This document shows, one piece after another, positions 1 to 9,733 of a DNA stretch of 41,225 bases. Numbering within the stretch: position 1 is the first letter of the stretch; every line of letters starts with the position of its first letter. Origin of the DNA: Thermincola sp. Lineage in GTDB: Bacteria; Bacillota; Thermincolia; Thermincolales; UBA2595. Below the pieces are notes generated by a model. The model saw only the letters and a program-made list of their open reading frames with translations, had not been told where the DNA came from and did not search any database. The position numbers and the translations under genes were made by a program. The DNA lies in contig DYZU01000172.1 of the NCBI GenBank assembly GCA_022735835.1, positions 1-41,225 of the forward strand. Direction: 5' to 3'.

Positions 1-1994
1 TACAGACATGCAGCATCCACCTCCGCAAGCATTTGTAAGTTGGTGAATCCTTTAAGATTGATGGAACCTGAACGGCATTCGGCGGTACATGCGCCGCAAC
101 CCTGGCAGAGACCGGAGTTTACGCTGGCAACCGTACGGGTAATGGTTTCACCGTGAACTCTTTCCGAGATTTCTTTGGCCTCGATAGCCTTATACGGGCA
201 AATAGGCTTGCACAGCAGGCAGCCGACACAGGTCTCTTCGTTGACCGATGCAATCTGCGGGTTGGTAGCCATCTGATCCTTGGAGAACATGGCGACAACC
301 TTAACTGCCGCGGCGCTGGCCTGGGAAACCGTATCCGGCACGTCTTTCGGTCCCTGGCAGCAGCCGGCCAGGAAAACGCCGCCTGTGTTGGTTTCCACCG
401 GACGAAGTTTCGGGTGAGCCTCGGTATACCAGCCGTCCTTGTCATATGAGAAACCAACGGTTTGAGCCAGCTGGGTGGCGTCAGCCCTGGGCACCATGGC
501 AGTTTCCACAACTACCAGGTCGGCGGCCACTTCCACACTCTTGCCGATCAGGGTGTCTTCTCCCCGGACGATTACCTTCTTACCGTCCTGGTAAATCTTG
601 GACACCTGGCCGCGGATATACTTGGCTCCGTCTTCCTCTCTGGTCCGCATGTAGAATTCGTCATACATTTTACCCGGGGTTCGAACATCCATATAGAAGA
701 TGTAGACATCGGAACCCTTGATTTTCTCCCTTACCTGGTGGGCATGTTTGGCAGTATACATGCAGCAGGCTCTGGAGCAGTAAGATTTGGCCTTCAGCAC
801 ATCCCTGGACCCGACACACTTGATAAATACAACAGTTTGGGGGGTCTCATGGTCCGACGGACGTTTAATCTTTCCGCCGGTAGGGCCGCTGGCATTGACC
901 AGACGCTCAAACTGGAGACCGTCAATCACATCGGGAATAGCGCCTCCGCCGTATTCCGGATAATATTTGCCCCATTCAATGAGGTCAAAACCGGTTGCCA
1001 CGACAATGGCCCCAAACTTTTCTGTCACCAGCTCGTCCTGGTCTTCGTAATTGATGGCCCCGGTGGGGCAAACCTTCGCACATACCCCGCATTTACCGTC
1101 AATGAGCTTTTTGCAGGATTTATTGTCAATGACCGGCTTGTTGGGAACAGCCTGGGCAAACGGCTTGTAGATGGCAGTCCTTTCACCCATGCCGCAGTCA
1201 AATTCGCTGACAATTTTCTTGGTCGGGCATTTGGATTCGCAAATTCCACATCCGGTACATTTGCTGTAGTCAACGTACTTTGCTCTCTTCCTGATGGTAA
1301 CTTCAAAGTTACCGATATATCCACCCACTGACTCGACCTGAGAGTAGGTGTATAATGTAATATTGGGATGCTGCGCCGCAGCAACCATTTTGGGCGTAAG
1401 AATTCAGGCGCCGCAGTCGAGGGTGGGGAAGGTTTTATCCAGTTGGGCCATTCTGCCCCCGATGGTAGCTTCTTTTTCCACAATTACTACCTGGTGCCCG
1501 GCATCTGCAATATCCAGGGCAGCCTGGATTCCCGCAATCCCTCCGCCGATTATCAGGGCGCGTTTGGTTATGGGAATGTAGCTTTCGAATAACGGTTCCA
1601 GTTTGGCCACCTTGGCCACAGCCTTGCGTACCAGTTCAATGGCTTTCTGGGTGGCATTTTCGGGTTCAGCGGCGTGGACCCAGGAGCAGTGCTCCCGCAG
1701 GTTGGCCATTTCAACCATATACGGGTTCAGGCCCGCATTCTCGGCCGCCTTCTGGAAGGTCGGCAGGTGCATCCGCGGTGAGCAGGAAGCAACTACCACT
1801 GCGTCAAGCTTGTGTTCTTTGATAGCTTCGATCATGGCTTTTTGTCCGGGTTCGGAACAGGTATACTTGTTCTCCTGGACTAAGGCAACTCCGGGGAAGG
1901 TTTCAACCGCTTCATGTACTTTTGGTACATCGACAACCCCCCCGATGTTGGAGCCACACCAGCAAAGAAAGACCCCAATTCTTTTCATGTGCAT
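1..1994 (-). CDS. hdrA: Heterodisulfide reductase subunit A (HdrA), putative selenoprotein; 3' end cut at the window edge, in-frame TGA (Sec) at 1406..1404
   Basis: ORF 1404..1994 (MKRIGVFLCWCGSNIGG...GGRMAQLDKTFPTLDCGA) continues in the same frame after TGA as ILTPKMVAAAQHPNITLYTYSQVESVGGYIGNFEVTIRKRAKYVDYSKCTGCGICESKCP...CVGCLLCKPICP...CQGCGACTAEC to position 2 with no further stop; HdrA flavin and 4Fe-4S motifs. Confidence 0.93.
1366..1386 (-). promoter_or_regulatory. Candidate bacterial SECIS hairpin downstream of the hdrA UGA
   Basis: mRNA GGUUGCUGCGGCGCAGCAUCC: 6-bp stem UGCUGC/GCAGCA, GGC apical loop, two outer G-C pairs flanking a U.U mismatch; apical loop begins 26 nt after the UGA, with G in the first loop positions. 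Confidence 0.6.
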
Positions 1995-2029
1995 CGCTCC
2001 TCATAATGTAAGTTTATAAGGGTTAGAAA

Positions 2030-2893
2030 CTAACTGATTTTAGACAATAATGACTGGGTCCCGCTACAGTGCCCACTGTCGAGACCGATTTCCCTGGGAG
2101 TTGATCCCATGGCAAAAGCCATCAGTTCTGTAAAATAAACCACCGGAATGTGGAAGTTTGTTTTAAACCTTTTGTTAATCTGAGTCATCCGCATATCCAG
2201 GTTCATCTCACAGACCGGACAGGCGGTGACAATTACATCGGCGCCGGCTTTAACAGCCATTTCAATTATTTTTTTGCTCATAGCCACAGTAGTATCCACA
2301 TCTTGAAATATCAGGGAAGTGCCGCAGCATTCGGTTTTAAACGGCCAGTCCACGGCTTCCGCTCCTATAGCCTTCATCATGTTATCCATTAACTGCGGGT
2401 TTTCAGGGTCATCTACATGGGCAACCTTTGGAGGTTTGACATAGTAACAACCGTAATATGAAGCTACTTTCAGTCCTGTCAGCGGTTTTTTAACCGCCTG
2501 AGCGATTTTTTCCATACCAATGGCTGCGAGACCGTCAATTATTGAGTATATTTTGCTGGTGCCCTTTATCTCTTCCTCGATAGCCTTGCTGATTTTTTCT
2601 TTCATTTCCGGATTGTGGCTCACTTCATGATTGACCCAAACCATCCTCTGCCAGCAGGCGGCACAAGGCGCTAAAACATCCAGACCCTCTTTTTCCGCTT
2701 TGACCAAGGATTTGGCAGGTATAGCCAAACCGACAAGATGGCCCATACTGTGGCCGGAACTGGCGCCGCAGCAAACCCAGTCGGGAATCTCCCATAATTC
2801 GACTCCGAGATGTTTGCAGACCGCTTTTACCGAACGGTCATATGCCTTTTCCATTGAATGGAGTGAACAACCGGGATAATAAGCAAATCGCAT
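2030..2893 (-). CDS. hdrB: Heterodisulfide reductase subunit B (two CCG domains)
   Basis: YYPGCS...WVCCGASSGHS...APCAAC and TECCGTS...TACPVC motifs; adjacent to hdrC and hdrA. Confidence 0.93.
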   Translation of the reverse strand: MRFAYYPGCSLHSMEKAYDRSVKAVCKHLGVELWEIPDWVCCGASSGHSMGHLVGLAIPAKSLVKAEKEGLDVLAPCAACWQRMVWVNHEVSHNPEMKEKISKAIEEEIKGTSKIYSIIDGLAAIGMEKIAQAVKKPLTGLKVASYYGCYYVKPPKVAHVDDPENPQLMDNMMKAIGAEAVDWPFKTECCGTSLIFQDVDTTVAMSKKIIEMAVKAGADVIVTACPVCEMNLDMRMTQINKRFKTNFHIPVVYFTELMAFAMGSTPREIGLDSGHCSGTQSLLSKIS

Positions 2894-3483
2894 TAGTTTT
2901 CACCTTCTATTCTCATGCAATTTTCAACAACTTTCCGTATTTGATCCTGGTTTTTCATCTTTGGCGGGAGTTTGGGCAGTCTGAAAGCAACGTTTATAAT
3001 TGCCGGGATACCTATTGGCAGGTCAGCAAACATAGTTCCTGACTGCTTTAATTTTAAGGAAACCAATAAACCCGCTTCATATACACGGCCGTGCCTGATA
3101 ATTGAATTCATAAAGATATCATGGAATACACTGGCATTATAAAAGCCTTTAGTAATTCCGCGCTTCTTGGCCATGATCCGCAGGGCATCCATGACGCGGG
3201 GCACATCGATATCCCTGGGACAGCGGGCCGTACATGTCGAACACAGTACACAAGCCCAGATGGATTTGGTATTAAGCACCTCTTCTTCCATACCAAGTTG
3301 AATCATCCGCATAACCCGGTTCGGTGAAACATCCATCCCGTTACAAATGTGAACCGAACAACCGGCAGAGCACTTGCCGCACTGGTAACACCTGCGGACA
3401 TCGACGCCGCATTCTGCAAATACCCGGTCAATGAGGTCTCCATGTTCTCTCTGTTGTACGGATAAATTAACTATAGAACTCAT
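2893..3483 (-). CDS. hdrC: Heterodisulfide reductase subunit C (2x 4Fe-4S)
   Basis: CYQCGKCSAGC and CVLCSTCTARCP motifs; overlaps the hdrB start. Confidence 0.93.
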   Translation of the reverse strand: MSSIVNLSVQQREHGDLIDRVFAECGVDVRRCYQCGKCSAGCSVHICNGMDVSPNRVMRMIQLGMEEEVLNTKSIWACVLCSTCTARCPRDIDVPRVMDALRIMAKKRGITKGFYNASVFHDIFMNSIIRHGRVYEAGLLVSLKLKQSGTMFADLPIGIPAIINVAFRLPKLPPKMKNQDQIRKVVENCMRIEGEN

Positions 3484-3770
3484 TACTCAACCCCTCTTTG
3501 TCTAAAATGAGAACAATTGCATGATAGACGTTATCCAGGACACCTCCTTACAAATACTTATTTATCTATTGCCCAATGTGAAATGCTGAACAAAAAAATA
3601 CAACTGAAAAAACGCACAGTATGTCCCGTATAATTTTATTCTATATTGACCTGCTAATTCCTTTTTCTTAAGCAAAAATTTTTCGAATATTAAATAAAAT
3701 TGTAATCCCGCGTAAATTGAAGCGCGCAAGTGATTATGAGAGCATTCGGGAGTTACTGGTGTATGTCGAA

Positions 3771-3798
3771 AAATAAAAAGAGGAGCCAAACTCCCCTT
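3771..3798 (-). terminator. Rho-independent terminator (or attenuator) between pssA and hdrC
   Basis: Minus-strand AAGGGGAG-TTTGG-CTCCTCTTTTTATTT. Confidence 0.65.
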
Positions 3799-3972
3799 CG
3801 GATGCGGTCAATAACCCGCGATATTTGGTTATTTAATTGAACATTTTTTTCAATACTTTTCTTAAAAACTGAGGAAGCTTGATGAAATAGACGCGCAAAA
3901 CCTCTCACCCCTTTAATTTATTAACTCTGCATTTATATTATTACAAAAAACTTTAGCTGGTGACTGTCCGGC

Positions 3973-4482
3973 TTAGTACTTGGGTATTTTTATATTACTG
4001 ACCATTAAAATTGCCAGCAGGACCATAATTACAGGGTAGACTATAACGGGAACCGGCATCCTGTTGCCCACCAGGACCAGCAGGGCTATCAGGCTGCCTG
4101 CCGCTGTAATAGGAACGCCGACAAAATAAGTGGAAATATTTAATATATTGAACCTGGCCAGCCTCACGGCTCCGCATAAGGCAAAAGAAATGGAAATAAC
4201 GAGCCCGATAGCTTCGAGGGATTTCATTTTGGAGGCATAAGCCAGAATCGCCGGCGCCACTCCGAAAGAAACCAGGTCTGCCAGAGAATCCAGTTCCTTG
4301 CCAAAGGGGGAGGCAGCGTCAAGTCTTCTGGCCAGGCGGCCGTCCATGCCGTCAAGAATCATGGCCAGGAGTATCATCGAAGCGGCGATTACAAATTCGT
4401 CATCCATGGTAAATACCAGGGAAACAACTCCTAACAAAAGGTTAGCCAGAGTAAAGATGCTGGGTATCAACTTTGTGTTCAT
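3973..4482 (-). CDS. pssA: CDP-diacylglycerol--serine O-phosphatidyltransferase
   Basis: DGMDGRLARRLDAASPFGKELDSLADLVSFGVAPA CDP-alcohol phosphatidyltransferase motif. Confidence 0.93.
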   Translation of the reverse strand: MNTKLIPSIFTLANLLLGVVSLVFTMDDEFVIAASMILLAMILDGMDGRLARRLDAASPFGKELDSLADLVSFGVAPAILAYASKMKSLEAIGLVISISFALCGAVRLARFNILNISTYFVGVPITAAGSLIALLVLVGNRMPVPVIVYPVIMVLLAILMVSNIKIPKY

Positions 4483-5116
4483 TTTTCAGCCTCCCAATGA
4501 TTGTTTCTCCTCCAACGACTTTTTCCCCTTTTTGTACCAGGACCTCGACTTCCGGCGGAACAATAATTTCAGTACAGGATCCGAATTTTATCAACCCAAA
4601 AATCTGGCCGCGGGACACCTGGTCCCCGACATTTACCCAGCAAACTATGCGGCGGGCAATAAAGCCGGTGATTTGGGTGACCAGGACGCGCAGCCCGTTA
4701 CTCTCAAGGCCAACATAGTTTTTTTCGTTAATATCCGAAGCATGGCTTTTAAACGCCGGAATCATCTTGCCCGGGCGGTAGCTGCGGTATTTTATTATTC
4801 CTGCCATCGGGCACCTGTTCAGGTGGACATTAAATATCGACAGAAATATGCTGACCTTGACAGCCTTGCTTTTCAGAAACCTATCTTCGTAAATTTCAAT
4901 CAGGTCCATTACGGTACCGTCGGCAGGTGAGACCAAAATTCCCGCCTCGGTCGGAATTTTCCTTTTGGGATTGCGGAAGAAAAAGGCCACGAAGAAAAAC
5001 ATGATTCCCGGAATCGGCGCTAACGGGGGATAAAAATATAAGACAACAACTGTGATTACTGCCAGTGCGACCAGGTAAATTGCCGCGTCACGTACAATAA
5101 TGAAATTATGTTTCAT
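4442..5116 (-). CDS. psd: Phosphatidylserine decarboxylase (short type)
   Basis: SPADGTV, NVHLNRCP and FGSCTE (pyruvoyl cleavage region); next to pssA. Confidence 0.92.
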   Translation of the reverse strand: MKHNFIIVRDAAIYLVALAVITVVVLYFYPPLAPIPGIMFFFVAFFFRNPKRKIPTEAGILVSPADGTVMDLIEIYEDRFLKSKAVKVSIFLSIFNVHLNRCPMAGIIKYRSYRPGKMIPAFKSHASDINEKNYVGLESNGLRVLVTQITGFIARRIVCWVNVGDQVSRGQIFGLIKFGSCTEIIVPPEVEVLVQKGEKVVGGETIIGRLKNEHKVDTQHLYSG

Positions 5117-5202
5117 AAAGTCTGTATACCTCCAAAAGACTGCTTATTTCATTTTACCACTTTTTTCTCATCAATAAAAGGAGCCGGTCGTTGCTTCCCC
5201 AA

Positions 5203-8148
5203 TTATCTTGTTTTTTTTCTTTTAATGTTCTCTAAGTATTTTTCCAAATCCTTCACATCCTCCAGAATGTTCGGGGCCGGAAACAACGGCCTTTCCCCGT
5301 TTACCCAATCAGAGATTTTCTGTAATACAGTGGGCGTATCCCCTTTAAAATGAATCCTGACCGGCAGGGAGTTCAAAAATTTTCGTCCGTATCTGCGATC
5401 GGTTATCCTGCGGTCAAGCACAATGACAACCCCGTCATCATCTTCGGTCCTGATTAGCCGGCCAAAACCCTGTTTCAGTTTTATTACCGCCTCAGGGACG
5501 GTGTAACTGCCGAACGCATCCTTTTTCTGCTTAGTCAGCGCTTCAACCCTGGCTTCAACTACAGGGGTGTGTGGAGGAGAAAAGGGCAGCCTGGCAATAA
5601 TGACACACCTTAATATATCGCGCGGCAGGTCTATTCCTTCCCAGAAACTGCTGGTCCCCAGGAGGACGGTCCTGTCGCTTTGCCTAAATTCTTCAACCAG
5701 CCTGGTTCTGCCCCCATCTATTCTGTGGCCCAGGAGAATAATACCGTCCGGCTCCAAAAGCGGCTGCAATTTAAAATATGCTTTTCTCAGCATCTTGTGT
5801 GAAGTGAAGAGCACCAGGGTCCTGCCCTGAAACAGCCTGGCCACATTAGCAATGACCGGGGTGACAGCTTCTATATACTCTTCATCCTCAACATTTGCCG
5901 GGTCAGGCAAATCCCGGACTATACACAGTAGCGACTGCCTTTCGTAATCAAACGGAGAGGCCACCTGCTTTGTAATCAACCTGTCCTCCGAAAATGAGGA
6001 CAGTCCTACTCTTTCAATAAAAAAGTCAAAGTTCCCGTCCACACATAAAGTAGCCGAAGTTAAAAGAACACTTTTCTTGGTTTGAAAGAGGTATTCTTTC
6101 AAAAGCTCGCTGACCGATACAGGGGCGCTCCTTATCTTTGCATCGCCTCTGGTCCCTTTTTCAATTTCAATCCACCAGACATGGTCATCGCCGCCTTCAC
6201 AGAACAGGTGAAGGTTTGCGTTCACTTCCTCGAAGTAATTTATGTAAAATTCAAGGTCCTTTAGATAGGCCTGGACATCCTTCTGGCGCTCAGGGTTTGT
6301 GGATTCCAGCACTCCCGAAATCTTCTTGAGGGCCCGGACCAGAGCGCATGCCCTGCTAATATAATTATCCTTTATCGACACAAAGTACTCCCACCGTTCA
6401 CCTTCCCGCATGGAGTTCCTGATCCGGATCGCCAGGCGCTTTTCGTCATCACTTTCCGTGTTTTGGCTGGCAGCCCAGGTTTTCAGAAAGACCTCCATTT
6501 CGGCTGTTGACTCATAAACCTTGCCCGCAGTATCGACGGCTTCTTTTATAATTGTCTCCAGCCCCTCAATCTCTTCCGGACTGAAGCGGTGGGGATTGTT
6601 TTTCATATACTGTTTCAGCTGGTTAAACAGACCGGGACTCTGACCTGACCCAAATCCCCTGCTTAATAAAGAAAGCTGCATTCTGATGAGGTTTGTTCCA
6701 ATGGTCCGTCCCAGTTGCTCGGTGGCGGTGTTTTCAAGATGGTGGGCCTCATCGATTAATAAAAAATCATGAGCGGGCAGCACTCTGTTTTGCAGTTTCA
6801 GGTCAGCCAGCAAAAGTGAATGATTAACAATCAGCAGGTCTGCCAAATCGGCCTTCCTTCTGGCTTTGGTAACAAAGCAGTGTTTATGGTACCAGCCACA
6901 GGCCGCCCCGATACAGGAATCCTGGTCAGAACTGACCTCGTGCCAGTACTGCTTTTGCAGGGGAGGAATGTTAAGCTCATGCCTGTCACCTGTCGTTGTC
7001 CGGGTAAGCCAGACCAGCACCTTGAGAGAAAATACGAGGCCGTCTTTTTCCGTGAATTCATTTTCTTTCAGTTTGGCTTCCCACCGCCGCAAACAAAGAT
7101 AATTGTTCCTCCCTTTTACAATCGCGGCCTTGAAATCCAATCCCATTATATCCCTGATGTCGGGCAAATCTTTATTCCACAGCTGTTCCTGCAGGTTTAT
7201 GGTATGTGTTGCCACCACCACTTTGCTCGGGCCGGATAGGGCCCAAGCTACGGCAGGAATCAGGTAAGCCAGGGTTTTTCCGGTTCCCGTCCCTGCTTCA
7301 ATAACCAAGTGTTTTCCTTTCTGAAAACCATCGGCCACCGCCTGCAGCATTTCCACCTGCCCGGGCCTGAATTTATACTGCCGGTTCTTTCGGGCGAAGG
7401 GTCCCGAAGGTTCCAAAAAGGCAGCAAGGTTGCGATTGTCAAGCAGTTTTGATTTTTTTGGGGCATCGTTACCGGTAAATAATGACGGTTCACCGTTTTG
7501 GCCGGGGCGCAAAAAAGCATAGGCCGGTTCTGACAAGCCGGCGGAAAACCTTGCAATGTATTGAGCTGTATGCCCGGACAAAATCCGAGCCAGGGTCCAC
7601 TCCCGGCCCCTGGTCATTTCATATATTTTAATAAGAACCTCCCTGTTTAGCTCCTGTAAAAATCCAAGACATTTAAAAAACAGGGCGCAGGTTGTTTCCG
7701 CGTCTTCTAAGGCCCTGTGGGATGTGCGATTACCAATGCCCAGCAGGCCCTTTACCACTTCCAGACGGTAGCTGGCAGCCTGGGGCAGCAAAAACTGGAC
7801 CAGGTCCACCGTATCCAGCAAGGGATTGGCAATTTGCCTCTCAAAATTTTGGTTCAGAAAAGATATGTCAAACGCAATATTATGGCCTACCACGGGAAGG
7901 TCCCCCAAAAACCGGGACAGCGACAGTTCCACGTCACTTAAACAGGGAGCGTCTTTTAACATGTCTTCACTAATACCGGTGAGTTTTTTAATTTTAACAG
8001 GCAGCTTCCCATTAAAATTAACCAGTGTGCTATACCGGTCGATGATTTTCCCGTCCCTGGCTATTACTGCTCCTACCTCAATAATCCTGTCCGTTTCCGG
8101 GTTGATTCCGGTGGTTTCCAGGTCAAGAAAGGCATAAGTGTTATTCAT
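5203..8148 (-). CDS. dinG: DnaQ-like exonuclease fused to DinG-family DEAH helicase
   Basis: N-terminal FLDLETTGINP exonuclease motif; EAGTGTGKT Walker A; DEAH box LLIDEAHHLE; C-terminal GFGRLIRTEDDDGVVIVLDRR. Confidence 0.92.
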   Translation of the reverse strand: MNNTYAFLDLETTGINPETDRIIEVGAVIARDGKIIDRYSTLVNFNGKLPVKIKKLTGISEDMLKDAPCLSDVELSLSRFLGDLPVVGHNIAFDISFLNQNFERQIANPLLDTVDLVQFLLPQAASYRLEVVKGLLGIGNRTSHRALEDAETTCALFFKCLGFLQELNREVLIKIYEMTRGREWTLARILSGHTAQYIARFSAGLSEPAYAFLRPGQNGEPSLFTGNDAPKKSKLLDNRNLAAFLEPSGPFARKNRQYKFRPGQVEMLQAVADGFQKGKHLVIEAGTGTGKTLAYLIPAVAWALSGPSKVVVATHTINLQEQLWNKDLPDIRDIMGLDFKAAIVKGRNNYLCLRRWEAKLKENEFTEKDGLVFSLKVLVWLTRTTTGDRHELNIPPLQKQYWHEVSSDQDSCIGAACGWYHKHCFVTKARRKADLADLLIVNHSLLLADLKLQNRVLPAHDFLLIDEAHHLENTATEQLGRTIGTNLIRMQLSLLSRGFGSGQSPGLFNQLKQYMKNNPHRFSPEEIEGLETIIKEAVDTAGKVYESTAEMEVFLKTWAASQNTESDDEKRLAIRIRNSMREGERWEYFVSIKDNYISRACALVRALKKISGVLESTNPERQKDVQAYLKDLEFYINYFEEVNANLHLFCEGGDDHVWWIEIEKGTRGDAKIRSAPVSVSELLKEYLFQTKKSVLLTSATLCVDGNFDFFIERVGLSSFSEDRLITKQVASPFDYERQSLLCIVRDLPDPANVEDEEYIEAVTPVIANVARLFQGRTLVLFTSHKMLRKAYFKLQPLLEPDGIILLGHRIDGGRTRLVEEFRQSDRTVLLGTSSFWEGIDLPRDILRCVIIARLPFSPPHTPVVEARVEALTKQKKDAFGSYTVPEAVIKLKQGFGRLIRTEDDDGVVIVLDRRITDRRYGRKFLNSLPVRIHFKGDTPTVLQKISDWVNGERPLFPAPNILEDVKDLEKYLENIKRKKTR

Positions 8149-8224
8149 GTGGCGGCTAATTCTCCTTTAAAGTCTCTATCTAATTTTAAACCAATGGCCT
8201 TGATATGACAACCTTGTCGGGGAA

Positions 8225-8251
8225 TTAAAAAAACCTCTGCTGAGAGAGGTT
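8225..8251 (-). terminator. Terminator downstream of the usp gene
   Basis: Minus-strand AACCTCT-CTCAGC-AGAGGTTTTTTTA. Confidence 0.75.
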
Positions 8252-8279
8252 AAAGAACCACCGTTTTATAATATTTGTC

Positions 8280-8795
8280 TCATCTCCCCCGGACTATTAA
8301 AACCGGGCATGATGCCAACCTCATAACAGACTCGGCAACTGTCCCCAGCGATATCCGGGACAGTCCGGACCGGCCTGATTCACCCAGTATTATCAGGTCT
8401 ACATTATCGGCTTCCGCCGCCTTAACTATATTGCGGGCAATACTACCGCGGAGAATTGTTGTACTCACCTTAACCCCGTTTTTCTCACCAAATGCTTTAG
8501 CCACTGCCAGCCCGGCTTCACTGGGATGAACTCCGCCAAAAAACTTCCGGCCCTTCAGTTCGTCCGGAATCTCCATGGTATCTTCCTGCCCTGCCACATA
8601 GACCGCCAGGACTTCGGCATTGATTTTTTTGGCCATCCCTATACAAAACTTGGTGGCCTTTATAGAAGAAACCGAGCCGTCGGTAGCCAGCAGTATTTTT
8701 TTCACGGGTAAGGACACGGAAGTGATCTCTTCCGTTGTCATCCATTCAGCGCTCTTTTCCGCAAATTCTGCCATAAATACCACCTTTGCATACAA
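8280..8795 (-). CDS. Universal stress protein (UspA family)
   Basis: ILLATDGS...; GSIARNIVKAAEADNVDLIILGESGRSGLSRISLGTVAESVMRLASCPVLIVR. Confidence 0.93.
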   Translation of the reverse strand: MYAKVVFMAEFAEKSAEWMTTEEITSVSLPVKKILLATDGSVSSIKATKFCIGMAKKINAEVLAVYVAGQEDTMEIPDELKGRKFFGGVHPSEAGLAVAKAFGEKNGVKVSTTILRGSIARNIVKAAEADNVDLIILGESGRSGLSRISLGTVAESVMRLASCPVLIVRGR

Positions 8796-9203
8796 TGTTC
8801 AAGAAATCGCATTCTATCAACATTGTAATGGCAGTTCCGGAGACTGAAAAGCGTTTTCCGGTAAACCTGCAAAATTGACCCGCGAATAGTCATTATTGTC
8901 GATTTTAACTCAACATAATGACCAGCCGGAACCGGCTGACTGGACGGTAATTTTAGCTAAAAGGTCAAATATCCCGTTAAACGGGTAACATGTTGATCTA
9001 AATGTCACCTACAATTCTAGTTGGTTGGCCGGGTGAGGACTAACCCTCAAACGTTCTTCCGCACTTACCCCGATTAAAACCGTTAACCCCTGAGATTTTA
9101 CTGTTTGGAGAGTAACTGTAGATAAAACATTTTGTATGAAGGTAAAATTAGAACATAATTAACTGTTGAAACTCATGCCAAAACTCCTCTCCCTATTCTC
9201 TGC

Positions 9204-9235
9204 GGCTGTATCCTAGGGATACGGTCATCTTTTTG
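9204..9235 (+). terminator. Orphan plus-strand Rho-independent terminator in an intergenic region
   Basis: GGCTGTATCC-TAG-GGATACGGTC hairpin followed by ATCTTTTT; no plus-strand gene upstream. Confidence 0.6.
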
Positions 9236-9258
9236 CCCAGATACCGCCGGGTGTTTTT

Positions 9259-9660
9259 TTATTTTTCTGCCAGAACCTTGACCAGCACTTTTCTTGTTCG
9301 CGGTCCGTCAAATTCACAAAGATATATGCCCTGCCAGGTCCCGAGGACAAGCCTTCCGTTCTCCACAAACACCGTTTGTGAAAAACCCATCATACTGGCT
9401 TTGATATGGGCCGCCGAGTTCCCCTCTATGTGTTTGTAACCGTCCTCCCAGGGCACGATTTTATCCGTTTCATGCAAAATGTCAGCCACTACGCTGGGGT
9501 CAGCATTTTCGTTGATCGTAATTCCTGCTGTGGTATGTGGTACAAAAATATAGCAGACCCCATTCTTCACCTCTGATTCGGTGACAATTTCCTGTACATT
9601 TCTGGTAATGTCCACCATTTGGGAACGACTCCTGGATGAAACCTTTATTTCCTTAAGCAA
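9259..9660 (-). CDS. YjbQ family protein (UPF0047; secondary thiamine-phosphate synthase-like)
   Basis: VSSRSRSQMVDIT...VPHTTAGITINENADPSV...GNSAAHIKASMMG...LGTWQGIYLCEFDGPR. Confidence 0.93.
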   Translation of the reverse strand: MLKEIKVSSRSRSQMVDITRNVQEIVTESEVKNGVCYIFVPHTTAGITINENADPSVVADILHETDKIVPWEDGYKHIEGNSAAHIKASMMGFSQTVFVENGRLVLGTWQGIYLCEFDGPRTRKVLVKVLAEK

Positions 9661-9733
9661 AAATACCGCCTCCCCAATTTTTTGGGTTTATTATTTCATT
9701 TTTTGGATATCCGATAATTTTACATATTTTACC

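Noticed and set aside
462-1331. 289-aa plus-strand ORF
   Set aside because: Antisense to hdrA; the minus-strand frame has clear HdrA motifs and this translation has no recognisable family features.
1404-1406. TGA in hdrA as a nonsense mutation/pseudogene
   Set aside because: Conserved coding resumes exactly in frame, the position matches a known Sec site of HdrA, and a SECIS-like hairpin follows; kept as a selenoprotein pending a check for sel genes.
1025-1483. 152-aa minus-strand ORF
   Set aside because: Out-of-frame shadow of hdrA; the true frame continues through the Sec TGA.
3562-3789. 75-aa minus-strand ORF upstream of hdrC
   Set aside because: No ribosome-binding site, AT-rich low-complexity translation, lies in a promoter/leader region.
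4298-4930. 210-aa plus-strand ORF
   Set aside because: Antisense to psd/pssA, both of which carry diagnostic motifs.
6820-7239. 139-aa plus-strand ORF
   Set aside because: Antisense to the DinG helicase.
9179-9235. Leader peptide MPKLLSLFSAAVS* preceding the terminator hairpin
   Set aside because: No ribosome-binding site and no downstream plus-strand gene to attenuate.
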